Positions 11,081-21,169 of a stretch of DNA of 64,000 nt are shown here, piece by piece. Under the pieces are notes generated by a model that worked only from the letters and a program-made list of their open reading frames with translations, did no database searches and was not told the DNA's origin. How positions within the stretch are numbered: the first letter of the stretch is position 1; every line of letters starts with the position of its first letter. The position numbers and the translations under genes were made by a program. This DNA comes from Capsicum annuum (lineage: Eukaryota; Streptophyta; Magnoliopsida; Solanales; Solanaceae), in NCBI RefSeq assembly GCF_002878395.1, contig NC_061111.1, forward strand, positions 24,681,360 through 24,745,359, given 5' to 3'.

Positions 11081-11156
11081 GGTCAACAGCAGTGGACCTG
11101 GTCGAAAACACAAACAAGAAGGCATGGGATGAAATTTAAAATTTAGAAATTGCTAC

Positions 11157-11324
11157 CTTTGCTTAGATTCCTTATTTTAACTGCAGTTGCTGTTGGCGTA
11201 AGTTTTCTAAACTTGTTATACATCATTTCAACCCTCGATGCCCGTGAGGCTGCTTTGTTGGTCTTCTCCCATTTTCTATCTAGGTGATAATCCCGACCAC
11301 ACAGCTCCCTAGCAAAGTGTCCAT
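11157..11324 (-). pseudogene. Unidentified exon-like gene fragment
   Basis: A minus-strand open stretch of about 55 codons (HFARELCGRDYHLDRKW, ASRASRVEMMYNKFRKL) is bounded by an acceptor-like ATATAG and a donor-like AAAG|GTAGCA. Its composition looks coding, but I do not recognise the family. A second minus-strand open stretch at about 11760-11880 (NKILHCIVKFDGFEIYKG) may belong to the same gene. The rest of 11325-12060 shows nothing I can name. Confidence 0.4.
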
Positions 11325-12061
11325 CTATATTATTTTTCTTTCAGATAGACAACAGACGAAATTACATTACCAGATACCCTTTCAGATTTGCACTTGATTC
11401 AGATTTCGCATCTGTTAAGATAATTCCATTGGCCAGATTCGCTAGAAGTTATTTTCTACCCTATGTCTCTTTTTCAATTAGCTCTCAAATGATATAGTCT
11501 TCCATCAACCACCCATTTTTCCTCGAAGGAATTCTCCTACCGCACCTTCTAGCGTATAATCATCACCCCAAACGAGCAACCCAACCATATAAATTTAGGC
11601 TAGGGCAATAACTATATTGATTTTCCGTTCTTGTTAGATGCAGTGCTAAGCTTCGAAGGCCCTCTAATGGTCCAATGCACCCTAAAAGTTAGTCCAATCT
11701 CTATTGGTTCTCTGCAGTGATGACAAATATTGATCCCTTCTCAAAAACACGCATAAACATGAGCAATAACTATCAGTAATTCGTAACAGAGTATCTGCAC
11801 TATCTTCATGAGGTCCTCACCCTTATAAATTTCGAACCCATCAAACTTAACGATACAATGAAGGATCTTGTTTGAATGATCAATGTTAAATCGGTTAAAA
11901 ACTGCATTCATAAAAACATTGTACTTTGTGCATGTTGTCTCGGTGACCTTATCAGTAATACATACTTAACTCCCACACATATGATAGTGGATCCATCTGC
12001 ACACATCTTATTCTTCCTAGCCCATCTATGGCTTAAATTGAATAAACAGATGACTAGCTAG

Positions 12062-12265
12062 TTGCAACAGATGACACATCTATTTATATTGTCAAACAAT
12101 TGGAGACATCTGTTATGACGGATGATCAACCTGTTGCAACATATGATGTATCTGTTGGAGAAATCAAACAGATATATACATCTGTTACAAAAAATTGCCA
12201 GTATGTTATAAGTTATCTAACAGAAAGAATATATTTTGCAACAGATTACCCATCTGTTAGATTTA
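12062..12265. repeat. Palindrome array 6
   Basis: Degenerate CATCTGTTANNAC / CAACAGATGACACATC units at 20-30 bp spacing, ending at TTACCCATCTGTTAG. Confidence 0.8.
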
Positions 12266-12330
12266 TTTTAAAGCAATTTTCTTTTCTTTCTGAGATATAA
12301 TAATTTATATATAGGTCCCTCCTTACAAAT

Positions 12331-12492
12331 ATGGATGATCCAGATTCGTACAAGAATATTCATATCGAGTCCTTGCGTGAACTTCAAAGGCAGTTTGATG
12401 AACTCCAGAGAGATTTGGCTGACTTCGGAGCAAGGCTGCCGGATAAAAAATGTTCGATAGACAATAATAATAATAGTAGTAATAATAAGTAG
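12331..12492 (+). CDS. Short exon-like ORF, 53 aa, unidentified
   Basis: An ATG frame runs MDDPDSYKNIHIESL, RELQRQFDELQRDLADFG and then an Asn/Ser-rich tail encoded by AAT repeats, ending in TAG. It is preceded by a possible acceptor (TTATATATAG) and sits between palindrome arrays, as the exons of the Ulp1-family copies do, so it may be a small exon of that family. The Leu/Gln heptad pattern suggests a short coiled coil. Function unknown. Confidence 0.35.
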   Translation: MDDPDSYKNIHIESLRELQRQFDELQRDLADFGARLPDKKCSIDNNNNSSNNK

Positions 12493-13075
12493 GTAATTTT
12501 TTTTTATTTTAGTGCATGTATTTTCCTCCTTTTGTATATCGGATCTACCCAAGGGATTCTAAAGTCTATGAACATTCATTTCATTTTGTTGCCGACTTTG
12601 AATTTTTAATTCTTATTTAGTATTTAATAATCATTTTGTTTATTTTTTGTTCTCAACATGTGGACGGTTGGTGGTAGGGATTGAGCAATTTGTGGCAACA
12701 GAGGTTAATCTGCTACGACAAATCGATCATATGTTTCACCTGACGGTTATTAATAAAAAAAGGTTGTTGTTATTGAGAGGGTGAAAAAGACATGACTTTT
12801 CGATTATTCAATATGAAAAATATTTCGTAAATAAATAATAAGGAAATAAATGATAAACACAATTTATAACCGTAAAAGAACAATTATTTAATTTTAATAA
12901 CTGATCGTGACTTTTTATCATTTTTGTTTTTGAATTTATTTTTTAAAATTATTTATTATATAATTAAAAAAAGTCACAATATTGGATTAATTAACTTATA
13001 TGATGATGATTGTTAAGAAAAAGAAAAACAAGGTGATCGGTCGTGACTTTTTGTCTAAAACAAAAACACATACAT
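12493..13075. other. AT-rich spacer, no gene seen
   Basis: AT-rich DNA with a few degraded CAACAG half-sites near 12695-12750 and two copies of GATCG(T/G)..CGTGACTTTTT near 12903 and 13036. No coding signal. Confidence 0.6.
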
Positions 13076-13079
13076 TCGT

Positions 13080-13500
13080 CAATGTTGCTGATGCATCAAA
13101 TTCCTTATCTATTGCGACTGATGTATCAGCTGTTAGAAGAAATCAAAAAAGATATTAATATAGAACGTTTATTTGTTGCTACAGATGATATATCTGTTGC
13201 AACTGATGGTTTATCAGATTCAACATATATACAATCTGTTGTCAAAAAATAAAAATGGTTATTATTTTATTAAAGAATTTGAAAAGGTATTTTTTTTAAT
13301 TTATAAAATAAAAAAGTAAACAAATTTGGATTAATGATATGATGATAGTTTTTTTTTTTTTTTTAAAAAAAGTAGATTATATGTTGCTACAAATATATTA
13401 TCTAATGCAACAGGTTCACTATTATTGCAACAGATGATATATCTGTTGTCACGGATGATTTATCTGATGCAACCAATATCGAATCTGTTGTCATAACTCA
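13080..13500. repeat. Palindrome array 7 (two blocks)
   Basis: Two similar blocks (13080-13250 and 13375-13505) share the order TTGCTACAGATGATATATCTGTTG...GATGGTTTATCTGATGCAAC...CAATCTGTTGTCA. The unit has therefore been duplicated as a group, with AT-rich DNA between the two. Confidence 0.8.
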
Positions 13501-13530
13501 ATAAAAATAGTTCTTGAAAAGAACTAATTA

Positions 13531-13562
<32 letters not shown>

Positions 13563-13563
13563 A
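13531..13563. repeat. (GAT)n microsatellite
   Basis: About ten uninterrupted GAT triplets in an AT-rich setting. Confidence 0.95.
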
Positions 13564-13716
13564 GAGTATTATTTTTCTTTTAGTCTATTATATGTATTTT
13601 TATTTTTATTTTTTAATAAAAAATTATGTTTGATCTTTGACGTTTTAATCCATATTTAATTTTTATTCTGTCTATTATCTTCTCAACAAACATGTCGACG
13701 ATTCGATGTAAAAAGG

Positions 13717-14400
13717 AATAATTTAGAATCCAGTAACAATAGCAAGATTTATCTGTTGGGTTTTTGGCAGGGCTGATGTGTTGTTCAAAACAGATTACTC
13801 ATGTTGCAACAGATACGAAGTCTGATGCATCAGATAAATAGTCTGTTTCAACAGATGACTAGTTTGTTGCTTGGCTCTGACGTTTTAATTCGTACTCCCT
13901 TCGTCTCAAATTACCCATCCCAAATTGAGATGCCACATTGATTAAGAAAAATAATCAATAACATGTCTAGTTTACCATAATCCACTAATCAATTGGTGGG
14001 ACAGTAGACGTGTTTGAAATAACCATTGTTTGCTATTCAATTGAAATTTCGTAAGAGAAGAAAGCTTTTAATGTCGGTCGGCGTATAGTCCCCCTATTAA
14101 TGATGCTTCCATTTTAATTTAAAGAAAAAGTGATTAATGCAAAGGGTAAAACATGAATTTTGTTAATCTTTTCTTGATTAATGAAAAAGACAAGTAAAAT
14201 GAGAAATTGAATTAGGAAATTTGGGACGGATAATTGGACGTAAGGAATAATTTTGAATCCAGTAGCAATAGCAAGAGTTGAAACATATTGGTTATCTGTT
14301 GAGTTTGTGGCAGGGCTGATTTGTGTTGTTCCAAACAGATTAATCATTCGTTGCAACAGAAAATTAGTTTGGTGCAACAGATAAACATACTGATAGCTTA
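13717..14400. repeat. ~155-bp direct repeat split by a MITE
   Basis: The segment near 13717 (GGAATAATTTAGAATCCAG) recurs at about 14247 (GGAATAATTTTGAATCCAG). Both copies continue through AGCAATAGCAAG, ATCTGTTG, GGCAGGGCTGAT and palindrome half-sites. The MITE at 13892-14246 lies between the two copies. Confidence 0.8.
13892..14246. mobile_element. MITE with CTCCCTTCGTC-type terminal repeat
   Basis: The left end reads ACTCCCTTCGTCTCAAATTA and continues CCCATCCCAAATT. The right end, as reverse complement, reads CCTTACGTCCAATTATCCGTCCCAAATT. Imperfect terminal inverted repeats of about 30 bp around 350 bp of AT-rich non-coding DNA fit a Stowaway-like MITE. Confidence 0.6.
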
Positions 14401-14569
14401 CTCTAACATAAGGAGGGAAAGCAGCCTCGCTCAGCGCGAAATAGCGTATATATAGAAGTTCCACCTCTTAATCCAATAAATTAGCTCATTTTAGTTTCAA
14501 TTCCTATATTCTTTCTTATTTTGAGCTTGAAAGAAGAAATGGTAGGCTTGGCGCCCTAGGCCCCTTTAT

Positions 14570-14640
14570 GCAACAGATAAACAGTCTGATGCAACAGATT
14601 ACTCATCTGATGCACTAGATGATTGATCTGTTTAAATTGT
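14570..14640. repeat. Palindrome array 8 (last block)
   Basis: Three to four units (GCAACAGATAAACAGTCTGA, GCAACAGATTACTCATCTGATG). No further units of this type are seen to the right of here in the window. Confidence 0.75.
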
Positions 14641-15550
14641 GGGCACTTATGTTGGATTCATGATCGGGGTTCTATCTATTGTTGAAAAAACAGAAGTGTA
14701 CTCAGATGACAAATACGAATAAAAATCATAATTTTACTTACCAAAGTCACCTATGAAATAATGCCAAAGTGGAAAGTGATGTAGTAAACAAAATTTAACC
14801 TAAGAAATTGATCAGATCACAGCATTAGCAATGTACCAACAACAACAACAACAACAACAAATGACCGAAAAGAAGAAGATGAAGATGATAATGATGTAGA
14901 AGATGATGATAATGAAGCAGAAGATGATGAATAAAGCAGCAGAAATAATGAACAACAAAAATCGCTAAGAGAGAGAAAACAACAATGGATGAGAAGAGAG
15001 AAAAAGTGCATTTTTTCCTTCCGTTTCCCGTTATTTTAGGGAAACATTAGGATCAAAGTATAAATTTAAAAACTTGTCGGTTATTTTCAAACTTCCCTAA
15101 CTTTCTTAATCTATAATAAAGTAATTGTCACCTCCAACTAATAATTAACACTTGTGTCACCTACACCTCATTTTAAAACTCTTTTGTCACCTGTGGCCCA
15201 ACCCCCCCAACAAAAAAAAACTATCAAATAGTTGAGATGAATGACCAGAATGCTCTCATAAAATCTGGTAATTTGAAGGTAGATTTATTTATCCAAGGAA
15301 GAGAAATGAAGTTAATTTGAAGAAGAATGAGTTAGGAGTGCACATAATATGTTTTCTGGACACCAGAAATCCAACTTGTCATAAAGATAGAGGATGGTAA
15401 CTGACCAGTTTCAGAATGAAACTGCAATACGCAAACAAATGAGTATATTTAAGTTCTACTACAGGTGCAACAACTCAAAAGGACAAAGCAACACAAAATC
15501 AGTATATAATGTATAATCATTGTTGAGTTATAGAATGGAAGACATAAAGT
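14641..15550. other. Non-coding spacer with (CAA)n and GAAGATGAT-rich tract
   Basis: This stretch holds a (CAA)n run at 14838-14861 and a GAAGATGAT-rich run at about 14866-14935. The 64-codon Ser-rich frame on the minus strand is a product of that run. No gene is recognised. Confidence 0.7.
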
Positions 15551-15554
15551 TACA

Positions 15555-15885
15555 GTCTTAACGCATGAAAACCTTAGTAAAAGAGGTTTTCATGTATGCT
15601 CAAGATGCTACTTGTGTGGTGAAAAAGTAGAGACAGTTAATCATCTTCTCCTACATTGCAAGATCACGGGTCAGCTATGGAGGCTATTTATCAACAGGAA
15701 AGGAATGTTTTGGGGGATGCCAGAGAGAATTGTTCATGCTTTGGAAATCGGGGATAGCTACAACAGCTTCATTGACCTATTGTTTCTTGTTCTTATATTA
15801 TGCTTTTTTTTGACAAGGTAATGGACTGTGTATATAATTTATTTTTTGACAAGGTAACGGACTGTGTATATAATTGTTTTTTGAA
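15555..15885 (+). pseudogene. L1-type LINE 3' fragment (zf-RVT region) with duplicated tail
   Basis: The frame from about 15556 reads VLTHENLSKRGFHVCSRCYL, then CGEKVETVNHLLLHC and LWRLFINRKG. This matches the zinc-binding region (C-x2-C...H-x4-C pattern) found at the C-terminus of plant L1 LINE reverse transcriptases. The reverse transcriptase itself is absent. The 3' part contains two copies of TTTTTTGACAAGGTAAnGGACTGTGTATATAATT (about 15805-15873). Confidence 0.7.
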
Positions 15886-15969
15886 ACTGATAACTACACT
15901 GTATATCCACAGGTATAATACAACCAAAAGTGTAGTTCCCCTCCAAAAACTATTACAGCTTACGTCATT

Positions 15970-16631
15970 TTCGAGCTAACTGGTGCCTATAAATAATCTA
16001 GCACATCAAATATTTCTTCTATCTGAGCTAATACATCAAGTTTACACCAAAAATAAAAAACGCCTAGACAATTCATTGGATCTTCTGCAAGCTGTTCTTC
16101 ACATTCTCAAAAAATTTGTTGTTTCTTTCTCTCAAATTGTCCATCATATACATGCTCGGACAATCTTCCATCTCTCCTCCCCCTTTGAAGCATTACCGTA
16201 CCTGTTCCAACAACTTGGAACTCCCTTAATGCTCCCTGGTTTCACCCACCTGATCCTTTTCAGGCAAATGAACATTCTCCAAAGCTGATCTGCCCACGGG
16301 CAATGCAAAAAAAGAGATGGTTTATTGTCTTAGCTTGCTCTCCACATAGAGAACAACTAGATGCCAATTGGTAGCCTCTATTTTTAAGATTTTCGTGGGT
16401 CAAAACTACTACTTTAGTTAGTAACCATAGAAAACAATTTACTTTGTAAGGCACCTTAGGTTTCCAAATCATCTTCCATGGCCAACTGATCTCCTGTCCT
16501 GCATAGATATTAAGCTCCTTGTAGACTGATCGGATAGAGAACCACCCTTGACTATCTCTCTCCCATATCAACAGATCTTTCTCATCAGTGAGATTAGTGA
16601 AGGAAGCTAAAGAATTCTGAAATTTTTCCAC
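15970..16631 (-). pseudogene. L1-type LINE 3' fragment, minus strand
   Basis: On the minus strand, SQGWFSIRSVYKEL, WPWKMIWKPKVPYKVNCFLW, LTHENLKNRGY and CSLCGEQAKTINHLF form the zf-RVT domain of an L1-type LINE. A one-base shift near 16310 moves the reading to CPWADQLWRMF and WKIVRACI, after which two probable Trp codons have become TGA. The similarity continues weakly down to about 15970. The upstream endonuclease and RT domains are missing. It is a different copy from the plus-strand fragment next to it (LCGEQAKT versus LCGEKVET). Confidence 0.75.
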
Positions 16632-16914
16632 TTTGGACTGCGTAAACTAACATAAAAAGAGTAAAAAACAGTAAACTAACACTAAATCCAATCTCATCTT
16701 ACAAGTATCCTAGGATGTCTACAATAGAAACAGGGCCATCTGTATAGTCTGAGCTGCACCAATAACAACATGCATTTCATCTTTAACTTTTTCAAACAAC
16801 TATTGTTGCCTTCAAAACACCTAGAGTTTCTCTCTTCCCAAATGGTCCACCATTAACTTTTCTGCTGGGACAAAAACATATAATCCAATTCATCTTTAAC
16901 TTTCTAAATGTTTT

Positions 16915-17042
16915 TTTGTCTTGAGTCGGGGGTCTATTGGAAACAATCTCTCTACCTCATCTCTGAGGAAGTGATATAGACTGCATACACTCTACCCTCC
17001 CTAGACCCCACTTTGTGGGAATATACTGGGTATGTTGTAACA
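16915..17042 (+). mobile_element. Au-type SINE, 3' part
   Basis: The sequence GTCGGGGGTCTATTGGAAAC, CTCTCTACCTC, ATACACTCTACCCTCCCTAG, ACCCCACTTTGTGGGAATA and CTGGGTATGTTGT follows the well-known body of the plant Au SINE. The tRNA-related head is not recognisable, so the copy seems 5'-truncated. Confidence 0.75.
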
Positions 17043-17640
17043 AAAATCATAATAGATCAGAAAAACAAAAAGAGAGCAACTGAAATCAATGACTCATAAG
17101 TACTTGTCAATCCGAGTCCCAAGTAGAAAAGACGCAAAGCAAGAAATTTGGAGAGTTCATCCAATATGGTGACACATTTTTATGAGCAATAAGCACTAAA
17201 GTGCACAAAGCTGGTAATGTTTTCCGTTTAAGACCCAAAACATGTAGTACATTTCAAAAGTCACCTCCACATCGCCTACAGTGGACACTAATGAACGATG
17301 CCTCTGGTAGAACTTTACCCAGAAAAATAAGTTATACCTTAACATGTATATACCCAAACGATGTATCTAACAAGATAGTGCATCCCAAAGATTATCAAAC
17401 TAGTTAAGATGAATGGCCAGAATGCAACCATAAGAAATGGACTCTGTCAATATACCTAAGCAAACATGCTGGATGATAAGAAAATTGTTTGAAGCTAAAT
17501 CACTGTTAACATACATAGCTGCAGCTGCAGAACACTGAAAAGTTTAGTAAGGCAAATGTACATTCAGTTATTTTTTCCCAGAACCACAGTCCCATGGAAG
17601 TGTTGCATGTTCAACAATGCAGCTAGCAATGCAGCTACGC
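17043..17640. other. Spacer, no gene seen
   Basis: Mixed-composition DNA without a convincing frame, RNA gene or repeat boundary that I can name. The short open frame at 17201-17407 has no recognisable motif. Confidence 0.5.
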
Positions 17641-18205
17641 CTAAGGCACTATTCTCTACTAGGTTACACTTTCAGGGCAAAATGTTAACTGCAGACAGGT
17701 TACATAGATGGGTCTAGAAATGGATACAAAGTGCTGCATTTGTGAGGATTCAAGAGGAGACGGGGGAACATTTATTTGTCCAGTGTGAGTTTGCTAGAAG
17801 GTTGTGGAATAGGGTGTTGCAGTGGCTGCGGAGACAGAGCTATTACCCAGCTACTCGCGATCAACATCAGCAGTGGATGATAAGCAATTGCAAAAGGAAA
17901 GTCACAGCACACTTTAGTATTCAAGATGCTGAGTACAGAAGTCATTCATGCACAATGGATTGAGAAATATGAGAATCTTTGAGGAGAAGAGTTGACCTTG
18001 GGAAAGTATAGCTAAAGAGATAGTGTATGTCATATGTGTTAGAGCTCCACCTAGTCTACAAAATGTCATACATAGCCTTGTGTTCTAGCATAGTTCTTGT
18101 GTTTTGCTGTTATGAGACATATAGCAAGCTGTGTATAGCTAGCTATTGGTATGTGATGTTGCATTTTGGTGATTAATAAAACACTTTGATTACCAAAAAA
18201 ATAAA
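17640..18205 (+). pseudogene. LINE 3' fragment (zf-RVT) with 3' end
   Basis: The frame reads MLTADRLHRW, a stop, then EETGEHLFVQCEFARRLWN, the zf-RVT region of a plant LINE. Stops interrupt it before and after the domain. About 200 bp of 3' untranslated-like DNA follows and ends in an A-rich tail (AAAAAAATAAAATAATAAG) near 18195-18215, as expected for a LINE 3' end. It represents a third LINE copy in 2.6 kb. Confidence 0.7.
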
Positions 18206-18876
18206 ATAATAAGAAATGGTTTTGACAGATCTTATTTTGGTAATGATGAATTTGTTGGCTATTAACATCAGCTTATCTGTAAGCCACTCAGTTCAAAACT
18301 ATGAGAAAAGTCAGTGTTAGTTCAAAACTGGAATTGGCACAATATCGTCAAGTGGCCACCCTTGCTCAATATAAAGATAATAAGAATATCTAGCTCATTT
18401 ATTGAACTTGCAGTTGTTGTCATTTGTTCTTCAGTAGAACATAGAAAAGAAAGTACCAGAACTTTTCCCTGTTCCATGTTCTGCAAATAAGTATGATGAA
18501 ATTCTTCAACTGGCTTTACAAGAAGAATTACTTTTATCAAAGGAGGGTCCATAAACACTAAATTAATATCAATTTGTGCAATTGTCTGCTTTTATTTCTG
18601 TGCTGTGCAGCAACATAAAAAGCATCCAAATCACCTTTGAACCTATCCTATAGCAGTCTCCAAAATTCAAGCAATTTACATATAGAATAGATGTAATGAA
18701 CATCTGAGAATAAATTTGCAACACTGTACAAAGGACTAAGAAAGCTACAAGTTATGTATAAGCACTCCGAAGATAAAGCATGAAAATACAACAAGACATA
18801 AAAAGAGATGAAATTTCATCCAGCCTCACCGATTTTGGTGATACCAATGCTTCAGTTAGAAACTAATTGTTGTTCT
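18206..18876. other. Spacer, possible gene remnant on minus strand
   Basis: The minus strand at 18322-18558 has an open stretch (PPLIKVILLVKPVEEFHHTY) with a possible donor after AACATGGAACAG. I do not recognise it, and it may be chance. Nothing else is seen. Confidence 0.3.
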
Positions 18877-19740
18877 TGTCACGACCCAAAAAACACAAGT
18901 CGTGATGTTACCTATGTTCCCAACCAATTGGTAAGGCAACCCCCATTGTTTTATAAATCCAACTTAATTAATCAAGCAGATAAGTAAGAGACAACCCAAA
19001 TATCTCAAATACCACAGAACGACAAGTACAAAAGTACCACCCAAGATTTGGTGTCAAAAGTACAAGAGCTTCTACATTACGATACAAGTATGAAACTGGA
19101 ACGACAAGCCTAAGTATCTTGTCTGAAACTAAACAACAGAATTAATAAAAGATATATGAAGGTGTGCACCACGTAACAGCCAAGCAGCTCACCACAACTC
19201 CAAGTAATCCACTCTTGGACTCAGAAAGATCCATGAGATGTACTAGTGCTCGGAATCGTATCTGCACCATAAAAGAGTACAACCAGTGCAGTATGAGTAC
19301 GAAACCACGTGTACCCAATATGTCTCATAGACCAACAACGAAGTAGTGACAGGATTTTAAACAAAAATCATATTACACAACAATTAAGTTTTCACTGAAA
19401 TAGAGATAGTTATAGTTAGATGCCACGAAATTCAAACATCAATTAAGCACAAAAATCAAGTAAAGATGGAAGGTGTAATGCAATGCAATGTAATGAGATG
19501 ATATACCACAAATGCCCTGTAAACTCTCAACTGAATACACAAGATATTCCTCGGAAACACATTGAGAGTTTGTGACCCATGGGGGGCTCGCGAGGTCCAT
19601 AGACCAGCACGGACGATCTCCACGTGCTAACACAAAATCAATGCATCCCCAGTAAGGACGATCTCAACGTGGCCAACTTATAATCATAAAACGAACGCAG
19701 CGTTGACTGATTCACCTCTGTTTGATTCAGTAGAACAATA
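18877..19740 (-). mobile_element. LTR-like remnant (probable solo LTR)
   Basis: The left edge reads TGTCACGACCCAAAAAACAC; as minus-strand sequence it would be an LTR 3' end (GGGTCGTGACA). Inside are GAGTACGAAACCACGTGTAC and two copies of GGACGATCTCnACGTG, sequence types I associate with Solanaceae gypsy LTRs. No PBS, PPT or coding region adjoins it, and the right boundary is uncertain. Confidence 0.4.
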
Positions 19741-20682
19741 CATATTAGTACATATAGAAATATGGGTTTTAGTTATGAGTACAAATTATTCTCTGCACCA
19801 TATTTTTGCCTAGAGAACTTCCGCTGTTTCTTCCTGGGCTAAGCTACTTAACTAGGTCTACTTATTAACTCCACATCTTTGTTCATTGGTAAAAAAATTT
19901 CTTTCCCACGATTAAGGTCCTAGTTCCTTTCAGTAATCTACATCAAAACTACTTTACTCTAAACCTTAAACCCACAAAAGCGAAAAAAGCGAAACTCCAA
20001 ATTCTTGCACAACCAACAGTTTAGCCGATACCTTTAAAAAAATGTTAATAGCAAGAATTATAGCCAAACAGAAAAACAAAATAGGAGAAACTGAAATCTG
20101 TACATTACGACCGAACTCAAAAACTAGTAAAGGCAAATCAGGAAGTACAAAGAAAGATAAAGAAGAAGAGCTAAGCTAAGCAAGGAGAAAGATTTCACCA
20201 GAAAGTATCAAAATTTGGCACAAAAATGACAGAGGAAGTGGTGGTAACGATGAGAATGGATAACAACACACCCACCAAAACATCTGTTACATACTCACAC
20301 GTCAAATGTGGAAGAAAAGCAGCAGCATGTGTATCCTGCTTAACTAAAATTGTATAACCGGGTCATTGTATTCCGATACATCAATATAGCAGGTTAATGT
20401 GATTTATACAAGTGAAAAAGATGTAGTTTATACAAACACTAGGAAAACACAATCAGGATTTAGAATAAGTCAGCTTAATCAAACAAACTGCAAATACTTG
20501 CTAAGTCTCCATATTCAGTAAGTAGAGAACCTGATTTCCACTATACAGCTTAATCAAACAAACTGCAAATGCTTGCTAAGTCTCCATTGCCAAGGAGGAA
20601 CAACAATAAGTCAGAAACATAAAATAAAATATGCATTCACTCACCTTTCTATACTCTAATTTTAAACTTCTCTTGAATTGCT
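19741..20682. other. Spacer with a 38-bp direct repeat
   Basis: Non-coding DNA. The segment starting CTTAATCAAACAAACTGCAA at about 20474 and ending TAAGTCTCCAT is repeated at about 20549, spaced 75 bp. It lies downstream of the F-box exon and may be its 3' flank. Confidence 0.5.
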
Positions 20683-20918
20683 TTAAAGTTCTGTCCTTTC
20701 ATTTTCACCTTCATATAAGGGGACAAGAGTTCCCAAACCGACAAAGGATTCGAAATTGTCCAACCCCACACTAATCGTAACATGATTGAGCGCCTTCTCC
20801 TCAAGATCGTACCACATGAACTTTCTATGATTTATTTCCAGAAGATTTTCTCTACCAGTCATTGAATATGATATTGGCCTTAGATGTCTGAAATAGTGAA
20901 CACCCTCTAATTGCCCAA
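20683..20918 (-). pseudogene. F-box-associated domain, last exon of a truncated F-box gene
   Basis: The minus-strand frame begins right after a TTATTCAG acceptor and reads LEGVHYFRHLRPISYSMTGR, then RKFMWYDLEEKALNHV, FESFVGLGTLVPL and a stop. The WYDLE..., FES... and SLVPL-like spacing is typical of the C-terminal end of the F-box-associated (type 1) domain of plant F-box proteins (substrate adaptors of SCF ubiquitin ligases). The exon itself is intact. The upstream intron runs into a microsatellite and then into a truncated gypsy element at about 21110, so the F-box and most of the gene are not present. Confidence 0.65.
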
Positions 20919-20945
20919 CTGAATAATATAATATAGTATAAATTA

Positions 20946-20948
<3 letters not shown>

Positions 20949-20984
<36 letters not shown>

Positions 20985-20996
20985 CAACAACAACAA
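20949..20996. repeat. (ATA)n-(ACA)n microsatellite
   Basis: About a dozen ATA/TAA triplets followed by five ACA triplets, in the presumed intron of the F-box fragment. The poly-Ile/Val frame on the minus strand is produced by this repeat. Confidence 0.95.
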
Positions 20997-21169
20997 TATC
21001 TTCAAGTCTTATTTTCGAAAACTTGTCAAATATTAGAAAATAAATTACTTGAAAAAAATAGAAAAATAAAATCTCAAAGTAGTAATAAGACAATTAATTT
21101 GAAGTAGATGTTTACCAATCTTCGGCAACGGTGTCAAAAAATTGACGAGTTCAAATTGTATAAGATTTT

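Noticed and set aside
14817..15011. Ser-rich minus-strand ORF
   Set aside because: Mirror of a GAAGATGAT repeat; no domain.
20919..21093. N-terminal extension of the F-box exon frame (poly-Ile/Val)
   Set aside because: Microsatellite translation upstream of a clear splice acceptor.
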